Positions 33,872 through 41,958 of a stretch of DNA of 64,000 bases are shown piece by piece; position 1 is the first letter of the stretch; every line of letters starts with the position of its first letter. The notes under the pieces were generated by a model, which was not told the DNA's origin, did not search any database, and was given only the letters and a program-made list of their open reading frames with translations. Location of the stretch: positions 310,001 to 374,000 of the forward strand of contig CAWAOM010000006.1 in NCBI GenBank assembly GCA_963783695.1. Direction: 5' to 3'. The stretch comes from BM003 sp963783695. Lineage in GTDB: Bacteria; Pseudomonadota; Gammaproteobacteria; Steroidobacterales; BM003. The translations under genes were made by a program, and so were the position numbers.

Positions 33872-34372
33872 TCAGCCAAGGGCCTTCAGCGCGGCCGCAT
33901 AATCGGGTTCGTCACCAATTTCCGGAACGAGTTGTGCATGCACCACGGTGTCGTGCTCGTCGATCACTACGACCGCCCGGGCACACAGTCCGCGCAGCGG
34001 CCCTTCTTCGATCCGGACACCGTAGTTGACGCCGAATTCAGGCGCCCTGAAGGATGAGAGATTCTTCACCTGCTCAAGACCCTCGGATCCGCAATAACGA
34101 CTTTGCGCAAACGGCAGATCGGCCGAGACATTCAATATCACGGTGTCGGCCTGCGCGCTCGCTTCCTCGTTAAACCTGCGCGCAGATGCGGCACAAACCG
34201 GCGTGTCGATGCTGGGAAAAATATTCAGCAATTTGCGCTGCCCCGACCACTGACCAAGCGTGTACTGCGCCAGGTCGGACCCGGTCAGTTCGAAGTCCGG
34301 TGCCTTGCTGCCAATCGCCGGCAGCGCGCCGGCGGTGCGCGTCGGTTGACCCTTGAAAGTGATTCCTGCCAT
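33872..34372 (-). CDS. tpx: Thiol peroxidase (Tpx)
   Basis: This 166-residue atypical two-Cys peroxiredoxin reduces hydroperoxides using thioredoxin. The peroxidatic Cys is in FPSIDTPVCAASARRF and the resolving Cys in SRYCGSEGLEQV, both as in E. coli Tpx. The N-terminal FKGQPTRTAG is typical. It lies between gcvPA (20 bases upstream) and gcvPB (31 bases downstream) on the same strand, so it is under the glycine riboswitch unless an internal promoter exists. I know of no standard functional link to glycine cleavage. Confidence 0.95.
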   Translation of the reverse strand: MAGITFKGQPTRTAGALPAIGSKAPDFELTGSDLAQYTLGQWSGQRKLLNIFPSIDTPVCAASARRFNEEASAQADTVILNVSADLPFAQSRYCGSEGLEQVKNLSSFRAPEFGVNYGVRIEEGPLRGLCARAVVVIDEHDTVVHAQLVPEIGDEPDYAAALKALG

Positions 34373-34392
34373 CGCTTTGGTCTCCAGCCCTT

Positions 34393-35766
34393 TCAGGCAA
34401 CTTTTGCCCGTTGCAGGATGTCGGCAAGCGCGTCAGCGTAATGCCGTATGTCCTGGTCGGTTTTGGTCTCGGTCGCACATACGAGCATGCAATGGCCGAG
34501 TTCGGGAAAATCGGCTTCGAGATCGATGCCGCCGAGAATATCGCGTTGCGCCAACGCATCTAGAACCGGTTCTGGCGGCCGATCGAGGCGCAACACTGCC
34601 TCGTGGAATCCGGCACCGGCAAACACGGGTTCGATGCCGTCCAGCGCGGACAACGCGCTCACCAGCGCACGGGTGTTGGCCACGCTCGCCGCGGCCACCC
34701 GCGCCAGGCCGCTGGCACCAAGCAGGCTCATGTAGATCGTCGCCGCGGTCATCACCAGGCCCTGGTTGGTGCAAATATTCGACGTTGCCTTGGAACGGCG
34801 AATATGTTGTTCCCGCGCCTGCAATGTCAGCGTAAAACCGGGCTTGTCATCAAGATCGACGGTTCGGCCGACGATTCGTCCTGGCATTTGCCTGACGAAC
34901 GCCTGTTTGCAGGCCATAAACCCGAGATAGGGCCCGCCAGACGACAACGGCACGCCGAGCGGCTGGCCTTCGCCGCACGCGATATCGGCTCCTTCGCTGC
35001 CCCATTTGCCGGGAGGTCTGAGCAACGCGAGCGATGTCGGATTGACCAGCCCAATGGCAAGCGCACCGCGTGCATGGGCCCAGTCGGTCAACGCATCGAC
35101 ATCTTCATATCGGCCAAAGTAATTCGGTTGCGGCACGACCAGCGCCGTAATGTCGCTGTCGGCCCACGGCGCCAGCGCGGCAAGCGGCGTCGTGCCGGAT
35201 TCGGGGTCAAAATCGACGCTGGCGAAGGTCACGCCCTGGTTGCCCGCAATACTATTCGCTACCCGCAGATAGCGCGGGTTGACGGTCCGCGGCACCAGCA
35301 CCGTCGCCGATTTCGATTTGCGGTTGGCACGTATCGCCATCAGGCTCGCCTCTGCGAGCGCTGAGGCGCCATCGTAAAGCGAGGCATTGGACACATCGAG
35401 GCCGGTCAGCGCAGTGATCATGCTCTGAAACTCATAGATCAGCTGCAACGTACCCTGGCTTGCCTCCGCCTGGTATGGCGTATAGGCGGAGTAAAACTCG
35501 CCGCGGGTCGTAATCTCCCATACCGCCGCAGGGATGTGGTGTTCGTAAGCGCCGCCGCCAAGAAAGCTCGCCGGACTGCCATCTCGTGCGGCAAGCTCGC
35601 GCATCGTCCGCGTGATAGACATTTCCGGCACGGCCTCGGGAACTGCGTCGAGCGCCGCCGCCTTGAGTCCGGCCGGTATTTCGCTGAACAAATCCTCGAT
35701 GTCATCGACGCCGATCTCGGCAAGCATCTGCGCAATGTCTTCTTCGGTGTGCGGGATGAAAGCCAT
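34393..35766 (-). CDS. gcvPA: Glycine dehydrogenase (decarboxylating) subunit 1
   Basis: This is the N-terminal half of split P-protein, 457 residues. Characteristic segments are MAFIPHTEEDIAQML at the start, FLGGGAYEHHIP, YTPYQAEASQGTLQ, NASLYDGASALAEA, GEGQPLGVPLSSGGPYLG and ATSNICTNQGL. It lacks the PLP lysine, which is in gcvPB, as in all split systems. ATG 35766 was chosen by homology; the frame is open 21 codons earlier. It is 22 bases downstream of gcvH. Confidence 0.95.
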   Translation of the reverse strand: MAFIPHTEEDIAQMLAEIGVDDIEDLFSEIPAGLKAAALDAVPEAVPEMSITRTMRELAARDGSPASFLGGGAYEHHIPAAVWEITTRGEFYSAYTPYQAEASQGTLQLIYEFQSMITALTGLDVSNASLYDGASALAEASLMAIRANRKSKSATVLVPRTVNPRYLRVANSIAGNQGVTFASVDFDPESGTTPLAALAPWADSDITALVVPQPNYFGRYEDVDALTDWAHARGALAIGLVNPTSLALLRPPGKWGSEGADIACGEGQPLGVPLSSGGPYLGFMACKQAFVRQMPGRIVGRTVDLDDKPGFTLTLQAREQHIRRSKATSNICTNQGLVMTAATIYMSLLGASGLARVAAASVANTRALVSALSALDGIEPVFAGAGFHEAVLRLDRPPEPVLDALAQRDILGGIDLEADFPELGHCMLVCATETKTDQDIRHYADALADILQRAKVA

Positions 35767-35788
35767 ACCCGTGTCTCCCCGGGGCTCG

Positions 35789-36181
35789 TCAGCCCTCTTC
35801 GTCCAGTAATGCCTGATAGGCATCGGCATCCATCAATGCGTCCAGTTCAGCGCTGTCACCAGGCCGCATTGCGAACAGCCAGCCGGCACCGTACGGATCC
35901 TGATTGACCGTTTCGGGCGCGTCAGCCAGCAATTCGTTGGCGCCAACGATGTCACCGCCGATCGGGCTGTAAACATCGGAAGCGGCCTTGACCGACTCGA
36001 CCACAGAGCAGCTGTCGCCGGCCGCCACCGTGGCGCCAATTTCAGGCGGTTCGATGTAGACCAGATCGCCCAGTGCGCTCTGCGCGTGATCGGTGATACC
36101 GACTTTGACGGTGCCGTCGTCCTCGACCCGCACCCATTCATGATCCTTCGTATATTTCAACTCGCCCGGCAGTTCGCTCAT
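35789..36181 (-). CDS. gcvH: Glycine cleavage system H protein
   Basis: This 130-residue lipoyl carrier shuttles the aminomethyl group between P and T proteins. The lipoylated Lys lies in VVESVKAASDVYSP near residue 64, and ELKYTKDHEWVRVEDDG at the N-terminus is diagnostic. ATG 36181 gives the family start; a GTG two codons earlier is possible. It is 45 bases after gcvT in the riboswitch-controlled operon. Confidence 0.96.
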   Translation of the reverse strand: MSELPGELKYTKDHEWVRVEDDGTVKVGITDHAQSALGDLVYIEPPEIGATVAAGDSCSVVESVKAASDVYSPIGGDIVGANELLADAPETVNQDPYGAGWLFAMRPGDSAELDALMDADAYQALLDEEG

Positions 36182-36226
36182 GATCACCCACTCCAGAAAA
36201 ATAGAATCAGAAAAGCCCTGACGCCA

Positions 36227-37315
36227 TCACAGTTCTATGCGGATCTTCCCGTTGCGTACAAATGGCGGTTTAACGATTTTCGCCCGCAGTCGCTTGCCGC
36301 GAATCTCGATATGACATTCGCCACTGGCCGCAGCGGGTACCCGCCCCATGCCTATCGCCCGCCCGATCGTTGGTGAGAAAGTGCCACTCGTGACCTCGCC
36401 GGCATCTTCGCCGACGATGATCTTCTGATGACCACGCAAGACGCCGCGATCCTCCAGCAGCAGCCCGACAAATTTCCGCCCCACACCCTGTTCGCGTTGC
36501 TTTTCCAGCGCAACGCGCCCGATAAATGACCTCTCCGCCGGCTCCCACGCAACCGTCCAGTCGAGACCGGACTCAAGCGGGCTGGTGGTCTCGTCCATAT
36601 CGGTCCCATAAAGATTCATGCCCGCCTCGAGACGCAACGTGTCGCGGGCACCGAGACCACAGGGACGAACATCGAGTGCCTCGAGCCCTCTCCAAGCGGT
36701 CGCGGCGGCATCGCCCGGCAGAGTGATTTCCCAGCCATCCTCGCCGGTATAGCCGGTTCTCGCCACGAGCCACTCGTCGATCTCCACCGCATGAAACGGT
36801 TTTGCCGCCATGGCCGCCTCGCGCGAGGCTTGCGGCAATATCTGCGCGGCGCGCTCACGCGCAGCCGGGCCCTGCACCGCGATCATCGCGAGATCGGCTC
36901 GCTCTGTCACAACCACGTCAAAACCGTCGCTGTGCTGCCTAATCCAGGCGAGGTCTTTGTCCCGGGTCGCGGCATTGACCACCGCGCGAAACCTCCCGGG
37001 CGCGAGGAAGTAAACGATCAGATCATCAATAATCCCACCCGACTCGTTGAGCATGCAGGTGTACAGCGCGCGCCCGGGCGTCTTGAGCCTGGCGACATCA
37101 TTGGCCAGCAAGTACTGCAAATACGGCAATGCGCCGCCGCCCTCGAGGTCGACGACCGTCATATGCGAGACATCAAACATGCCGGCATCGCTGCGGACAG
37201 CGTGGTGCTCGTCGATCTGCGACCCGTAGTGCAGCGGCATATCCCAGCCGCCGAAATCGACAATGCGCGCGTTAGCGGCGACGTGGCAATCGTATAGTGG
37301 CGTACGCTGTTGCAT
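36227..37315 (-). CDS. gcvT: Aminomethyltransferase (T protein)
   Basis: This tetrahydrofolate-dependent enzyme moves the methylene from H-protein-bound aminomethyl to THF with release of ammonia. The 362 residues start at ATG 37315. RTPLYDCHVAANARIVDFGGWDMPLHYGS (described in part: DFGGWDMP) is the family opening. Later HAVRSDAGMFDVSHM, EDGWEIT and RDTLRLEAGMNLYGTDMDE match the folate site and catalytic Asp. It is the first gene after the tandem glycine riboswitch, with 65 bases between aptamer and start. Confidence 0.96.
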   Translation of the reverse strand: MQQRTPLYDCHVAANARIVDFGGWDMPLHYGSQIDEHHAVRSDAGMFDVSHMTVVDLEGGGALPYLQYLLANDVARLKTPGRALYTCMLNESGGIIDDLIVYFLAPGRFRAVVNAATRDKDLAWIRQHSDGFDVVVTERADLAMIAVQGPAARERAAQILPQASREAAMAAKPFHAVEIDEWLVARTGYTGEDGWEITLPGDAAATAWRGLEALDVRPCGLGARDTLRLEAGMNLYGTDMDETTSPLESGLDWTVAWEPAERSFIGRVALEKQREQGVGRKFVGLLLEDRGVLRGHQKIIVGEDAGEVTSGTFSPTIGRAIGMGRVPAAASGECHIEIRGKRLRAKIVKPPFVRNGKIRIEL

Positions 37316-37380
37316 GCTGGCCTCGCTCTTTATTCCAGGACTGCGTCGGACGGTTACAGGTAGCAGGTCGGCACCCGCCG

Positions 37381-37565
37381 CCCCTCTGTCCTGAAACCTG
37401 AGAGATTGGATGCTGCGTCAGCGCCATCCGGCCCCTTCGGTGGGCTGCTCATGCAGCCGCTCTCCAGAGCCAACCAGCCTCTCCCGGTCCGTTTGCCTGA
37501 GCGTTTCCGGGCGGGTTGCGCCTTCGGCGCCCCGAATTTCTGTTCCGGGGTCTCTCCCAGGGGAG
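37381..37565 (-). promoter_or_regulatory. Tandem glycine riboswitch upstream of gcvT
   Basis: Read on the minus strand, two glycine aptamers follow each other. The first (about 37565-37478) contains GGGAGAGACC, CGCCGAAGGCGCAA and GCTCAGGCAAACGGACCGGG. The second (about 37466-37381) contains GGAGAGCGG, CACCGAAGGGGC, AATCTCTCAGG and GGACAGAGGGG. These are the conserved gcvT-motif elements in both copies, joined by a short linker. Glycine binding normally turns expression on. The remaining 65 bases before gcvT form the expression platform; I see no T-run, so control may be on translation. Confidence 0.92.
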
Positions 37566-37585
37566 GCTATGGGTTGGAGCCCGAG

Positions 37586-37615
37586 ATAATAGCCGATCGT
37601 CCGGCCCTCCTCCAA
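37586..37615 (-). promoter_or_regulatory. Promoter of the glycine riboswitch operon
   Basis: On the minus strand, TTGGAG (37615-37610), an 18-base spacer and TATTAT (37591-37586) form a sigma70-like promoter. Transcription would start at about 37579, some 14 bases before the first aptamer, which fits the riboswitch position well. Confidence 0.55.
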
Positions 37616-37639
37616 TCACAGTGCTTGCGGCGCCGCAAT

Positions 37640-37667
37640 TTGACGGCGACAATTACGCGCCTTAAAA
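37640..37667 (+). promoter_or_regulatory. Candidate promoter of the DUF885 gene
   Basis: TTGACG at 37640-37645, a 16-base spacer and TTAAAA at 37662-37667 precede the start codon at 37686, leaving a short leader that includes the CGGAG ribosome site. It is divergent from the gcvT promoter and about 25 bases from its -35 element. Confidence 0.4.
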
Positions 37668-37685
37668 AACCGGAGTGTTCGGAGA

Positions 37686-39461
37686 ATGAATCCGATCCGC
37701 CTTTTCCCCCTGTTCCTGGTCGCCCTTGCCACTATCGCCTCCCCGCCAGCCCGCGCCGACGCGGCGACCGCGGTTGCGGAATTGCACGCGGTATTTGCCG
37801 ACGCCTGGGAACTCGACCTGAAAAACAACCCGATTTACGCCAGCTACCTTGGCGACACCCGCTACAACGACCGCTGGCCCGATCTGCGCATGGAGGAACT
37901 CGAACGTCAGCATCTGGAGAACGGTGAGATTCTCGTCAGGCTGTCAGAGATCAGCTTCAGCGAACTTCCTGAAGCGGACAAGCTCAACTATGAGTTGTTC
38001 AAGCGCGAATACCAGGAACGTCTCGAAGCATACAAATACATGACATTCCTGCAGCCACTCAATCAGCGCAGCGGCGTGCAGACCGCAAACCAGATAACCC
38101 AGGCTCTGAATTTTGCCTCGCTCGAGGATTATGCGGACTGGATTGCGCGGCTCGCAGCGCTCGGACTCTACGTCGACCAGACGATCGAATTGCTGCGCCA
38201 GGGCATCAGCCGCGGCATGACCCATCCGCGAATCATCATGCAGCGGGTACCGCCGCAGATTGAAACCCAGTTGGTCGAGAAGGCTGAGGACAGCCCTTTT
38301 TTCGCGCCATTCGATAATTTTCCTGAATCGATCGGCGAACAGGAACGCGAGCGCCTGAGTGAACTGGGGGCGCGCACGATCCGCGACGTCGTGATACCGG
38401 CTTATCAGCGGTTGGACACCTTTTTTCGCGATACCTACCTGCCGGCCTGCCGCGAAACCGTCGGCGCCTGGGACTTGCCGGCAGGGCGCGAATTCTACGA
38501 GTTCCGAGCCCGTTCCTATACGACCACCGCACTGACGCCGGATGAGATTCACGAGATTGGCGTCGCCGAGGTACAACGTATCCGCGAGGAAATGGGAGCA
38601 GTGATCGAGGAGGTCGGCTTTTCGGGCAGCTTCGACGAGTTTCTGCAATTCCTGCGCACCGACAGCCAGTTCTATTACGACAACCCCGACGATCTGCTGG
38701 AGGCCTACCGTGCGACCAGCAAGCGAATCGACCCCGAACTGGTCAAGTTGTTTGGCCGGCTTCCGCGCATGCCGTACGGGGTGAAGCCGATTCCGGCAGC
38801 CTCGGCACCGGACACGACGACCGCCTACTATAGCCGCCCGGCCGCTGACGGCAGCCGTGCGGGATACTATTACGTCAACCTGTACCGGCCCGAGGTTCGG
38901 CCGAAATACGAAATCGAAGTGCTGACGGTGCACGAGGCAATGCCGGGCCATCATCTGCAAATAGCGCTCGCACAGGAACTCGGTGATTTGCCCAATTTCC
39001 GCCGTTACTCGGGGTTTACCGCATTTGTCGAAGGCTGGGCGCTGTACAGCGAGAGCCTTGGCCCCGAATTGGGGCTGTACAAGGACCCCTACTCGCGATT
39101 CGGTCAGCTCACTTACGACATGTGGCGCGCGGTTCGTCTCGTCGTCGATACCGGGATCCACTTTCGTGGCTGGAGCCGCGACGAGGCGATCGAGTTTTTC
39201 AAGGCCAACGCGGCGAAAACCGAGCATGACATCATTAACGAAATCGACCGCTATATCGCGTGGCCCGGCCAGGCCCTGGCCTACAAGATCGGCCAGCTAA
39301 AAATTCTGGAACTGCGCGAACGCAGCGAACTCCGGCTCGGCGAGAACTTCGATATCAAGGCGTTCCACGACAGGGTTCTGGGCGGTGGCGCGGTTCCGCT
39401 CGACGTACTGGAGTCCAACGTCGGCCAATGGATCATGGACACGCTCGCCACGACCGAGTGA
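37686..39461 (+). CDS. DUF885 family secreted metallopeptidase-like protein
   Basis: This 591-residue protein has an N-terminal signal peptide (LFPLFLVALATIASPPARA), placing it in the periplasm or outside the cell. The DUF885 core carries HEAMPGHHLQ near residue 420, an HExxxH-like zinc motif, and EGWALYSE about 30 residues later, supplying a further Glu ligand. The long helical N-terminal part (LNNPIYASYLGDTRYND-like) is also typical. The family is thought to be zinc carboxypeptidase-like, but substrates are mostly unknown. It leads a plus-strand run with ispG and phhB. Confidence 0.87.
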   Translation: MNPIRLFPLFLVALATIASPPARADAATAVAELHAVFADAWELDLKNNPIYASYLGDTRYNDRWPDLRMEELERQHLENGEILVRLSEISFSELPEADKLNYELFKREYQERLEAYKYMTFLQPLNQRSGVQTANQITQALNFASLEDYADWIARLAALGLYVDQTIELLRQGISRGMTHPRIIMQRVPPQIETQLVEKAEDSPFFAPFDNFPESIGEQERERLSELGARTIRDVVIPAYQRLDTFFRDTYLPACRETVGAWDLPAGREFYEFRARSYTTTALTPDEIHEIGVAEVQRIREEMGAVIEEVGFSGSFDEFLQFLRTDSQFYYDNPDDLLEAYRATSKRIDPELVKLFGRLPRMPYGVKPIPAASAPDTTTAYYSRPAADGSRAGYYYVNLYRPEVRPKYEIEVLTVHEAMPGHHLQIALAQELGDLPNFRRYSGFTAFVEGWALYSESLGPELGLYKDPYSRFGQLTYDMWRAVRLVVDTGIHFRGWSRDEAIEFFKANAAKTEHDIINEIDRYIAWPGQALAYKIGQLKILELRERSELRLGENFDIKAFHDRVLGGGAVPLDVLESNVGQWIMDTLATTE

Positions 39462-39489
39462 GTCGGGCGACAGCGACACAGGGAGCAAA

Positions 39490-40710
39490 GTGACTAACAG
39501 ACGTAAAACTACTGCAGTCCCGGTCGGCGGCGTCGTGATCGGCGGCGGCGCCCCGATCGTCGTCCAGTCGATGACAAATACCGACACCGCCGATGCGCGC
39601 GCGACGGCTGATCAGGTTGCAAGCCTCGCCGGCGCCGGCTCCGAACTGGTCCGGATTACCGTTAACAACGAGGACGCGGCGCGCCAGGTTCCGCACATCC
39701 GTGACCTGCTGGCGCGCAAAGGCGTCGAAGTGCCGCTGGTCGGCGATTTTCATTTCAACGGCCACAAGTTGCTGACCCGCTACCCCGACTGCGCCGAGGC
39801 GCTGGCAAAGTACCGTATTAATCCGGGCAATGTCGGCCGCGGCAGCAAACGCGACTCGCAGTTTGGCGCGATGATCGAAGTTGCGTGCCGCTACGACAAG
39901 CCCGTGCGGATCGGGGTCAACTGGGGCAGCCTCGACCAGGAATTGCTAACCCGACTAATGGACCAGAACTCGGAGCTGCCAACGCCGCACGAGGCAACGG
40001 CCATCGTCCATGAGGCGATGATCCAGTCGGCGATCGCCAGCGCGGAGCAGGCCCGCCAGCTGGGACTCGGCGCCGATCGCATCGTTCTGTCATGCAAAAT
40101 GAGCGGCGTTCAGGACCTGATCGGGGTTTATGCGGAACTCGCTCGGCGCTGCGACTATGCGTTGCATCTCGGCCTCACCGAGGCCGGTATGGGGTCAAAG
40201 GGAATCGTCGCCTCGACCGCGGCGTTAGCGGTATTGCTGCAACAGGGAATCGGCGACACGATTCGGATCTCGCTGACCCCTGAGCCGGGCGGTGACCGCA
40301 GCCGCGAAGTGATCGTTGCCCAGGAAATTCTGCAAACCATGGGGCTGCGGGCATTTACGCCGATGGTAATCGCGTGTCCCGGCTGCGGACGTACGACCAG
40401 CACTTTCTTCCAGGAGCTCGCGCGGGATATACAATCTCATGTCCGCGAGCGCATGCCGCAGTGGCGCAGCGAATACATCGGCGTCGAATCGATGACGGTC
40501 GCCGTAATGGGTTGCGTGGTCAATGGACCGGGAGAAAGCAAGCACGCCAACCTCGGTATCAGCCTGCCGGGGACTGGCGAGGTTCCGGTCGCGCCGGTCT
40601 ACGAAGACGGCAAGAAAACGGTGACGCTGAAAGGTCAGGGTATTGCCGGCCAGTTCCAGCAACTTGTCGAAGACTATGTCGCCAGACGCTACCCGCGCCG
40701 CGAACCCTGA
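39490..40710 (+). CDS. ispG: 4-hydroxy-3-methylbut-2-enyl diphosphate synthase (IspG)
   Basis: IspG is a [4Fe-4S] enzyme of the MEP isoprenoid pathway. The 406 residues have VVQSMTNTDTAD near the N-terminus, RINPGNVGRGSKRD, GVNWGSLD, TEAGMGSKGI, and the cluster cysteines in ACPGCGRT and MGCVVNGPGE. The start is GTG 39490 with GGGAGC seven bases upstream; homologues begin at this point. Its isoprenoid products feed the quinone side chains made by the menA and ubi genes in the window. Confidence 0.95.
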   Translation: MTNRRKTTAVPVGGVVIGGGAPIVVQSMTNTDTADARATADQVASLAGAGSELVRITVNNEDAARQVPHIRDLLARKGVEVPLVGDFHFNGHKLLTRYPDCAEALAKYRINPGNVGRGSKRDSQFGAMIEVACRYDKPVRIGVNWGSLDQELLTRLMDQNSELPTPHEATAIVHEAMIQSAIASAEQARQLGLGADRIVLSCKMSGVQDLIGVYAELARRCDYALHLGLTEAGMGSKGIVASTAALAVLLQQGIGDTIRISLTPEPGGDRSREVIVAQEILQTMGLRAFTPMVIACPGCGRTTSTFFQELARDIQSHVRERMPQWRSEYIGVESMTVAVMGCVVNGPGESKHANLGISLPGTGEVPVAPVYEDGKKTVTLKGQGIAGQFQQLVEDYVARRYPRREP

Positions 40711-40760
40711 CGATTGCGGCAACCTGTAGCATCGGCCCTGTTGTTTCCGGAGAAGAACTA

Positions 40761-41096
40761 ATGAACGATCTGCGAGATAAGCAATGCAAACCGTGCGAGG
40801 GCGGCGTCGAGCCGTTGGATCGCGCCCAGGCCGAGGACTACCTCGACAAACTCGCTGCTGACTGGACTATCGACGCGGCTGGAAAAGCCATACAGAAAGA
40901 GTTTCGCTTCGCCGATTTCCATCATACGATGGCGTTCGTCAATGCCCTTGCCTGGATTGCCCATGGCGAGGATCATCACCCCGACCTCGAGCTTGGATAT
41001 GGCCGTTGCCTGGTCCGTTACAGCACCCATGCCATCGCCGGCTTGTCGGAGAATGACTTCATCTGCGCCGCCAAAATAGACGCTCTCGGCGCCTGA
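40761..41096 (+). CDS. phhB: Pterin-4a-carbinolamine dehydratase
   Basis: This 111-residue protein has the PCD/DCoH fold that dehydrates 4a-hydroxytetrahydrobiopterin after aromatic amino-acid hydroxylation. The active-site motif reads AHGEDHHPDLELGYGRCLVRYSTH, with two of the catalytic histidines in DHHP. ATG 40761 follows GGAGAAGAA. No phenylalanine hydroxylase is nearby. In bacteria the protein may also work with molybdopterin or act alone. It converges with the PAP2 gene over nine bases. Confidence 0.9.
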   Translation: MNDLRDKQCKPCEGGVEPLDRAQAEDYLDKLAADWTIDAAGKAIQKEFRFADFHHTMAFVNALAWIAHGEDHHPDLELGYGRCLVRYSTHAIAGLSENDFICAAKIDALGA

Positions 41097-41105
41097 ATTC
41101 GGCCG

Positions 41106-41648
41106 TTACCAGCGCGCCGTCAGGCTGAAATACCAGCCGTCGCCCGTGACCATTGCCGCTACGTCGATATTGTCGTTTCGCGGTGTCACGAACGCATGGG
41201 TCAGCGCGGTTGCCAGCGCCGCGCCCGCCAGCACGTCCCAGCCATCGTGTTTATCGGCATCGATCCGGGTCCAACCCACATATCCGGCGACCAGGTATGC
41301 CGGCGCGCCGATGCGCCAGCCGTAGCGGCGCTGTATAAAAGAGGCGCCGGAAAAAGCAGTGGCAGCATGACCCGAGGGAAACGCATCGTCGTCGCCATCG
41401 TCATCGGGTCGTTCCTTGTCGATAATCGTCTTCAGCACCAGCGTGCCTGCCGCCGTGGCGCCGAAAGCCTTGTAGAACTGTACCCGGCCGGGCTGGTCGT
41501 CGCGTTTGAGGGTCATACCCCACGCCGCAAGCGGCAGAGCAACCCGCAGGATGTCACCGGAGATTTCAACCGCATCGGCGCTACAAGCGGTGCGCGGACC
41601 CGCACCGACGCACAACAGCAGCGCCAGCAGCAGCCAGTGGCGGAGCAT
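41106..41648 (-). CDS. PAP2-family phosphatase with signal peptide
   Basis: This 180-residue type-2 phosphatidic-acid phosphatase-like protein has the three active-site motifs K-x6-RP (KTIIDKERP), PSGH (DAFPSGHAATAF) and R-x5-H-x3-D (TRIDADKHDGWD). An N-terminal signal peptide (LLLALLLCVGAGPRTACS) suggests export; the cysteine is not in a clear lipobox. Lipid phosphate or undecaprenyl pyrophosphate are plausible substrates. It lies next to the DUF4404 gene on the same strand. Confidence 0.85.
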   Translation of the reverse strand: MLRHWLLLALLLCVGAGPRTACSADAVEISGDILRVALPLAAWGMTLKRDDQPGRVQFYKAFGATAAGTLVLKTIIDKERPDDDGDDDAFPSGHAATAFSGASFIQRRYGWRIGAPAYLVAGYVGWTRIDADKHDGWDVLAGAALATALTHAFVTPRNDNIDVAAMVTGDGWYFSLTARW

Positions 41649-41655
41649 ATCGGGT

Positions 41656-41922
41656 TCAGATTCCGAGTTTGTTCAGGACGTCCATGATGCGTCCGAGCGT
41701 CAGTGTCAGCGTAGGGTGGGAGTCTTCGAATTCATCGATCGCCTGACGCACGGGTTCGACCAGGCTGCTCGGAGCCACGGAAGCCTCGGGCTCGCCGAGC
41801 CGTGACTCGATGGTCGACTGCAATTGTTCCAGGCGCTTTTTCAGATCGCCTTCCAGGCTGTCCGCCCCCGCAATCTGCTGATCCAGTTCGGCGAGCAGTT
41901 CTTCGAGTCTTTTCTGCGGCAT
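41656..41922 (-). CDS. DUF4404 family small coiled-coil protein
   Basis: This small acidic helical protein (88 residues from ATG 41922; an adjacent ATG adds one) matches DUF4404: PQKRLEELLAELDQQI at the start, LKKRLEQLQSTIESRL as a coiled coil, and FEDSHPTLTLTLGRIMDVLNKLGI at the end. The second ATG has better spacing from GGAG. The function is unknown. It lies between the quinone hydroxylase operon and the PAP2 gene. Confidence 0.85.
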   Translation of the reverse strand: MPQKRLEELLAELDQQIAGADSLEGDLKKRLEQLQSTIESRLGEPEASVAPSSLVEPVRQAIDEFEDSHPTLTLTLGRIMDVLNKLGI

Positions 41923-41958
41923 CATCTCTCCACTTCGGCTTCGTATGTTGATGCGGGA

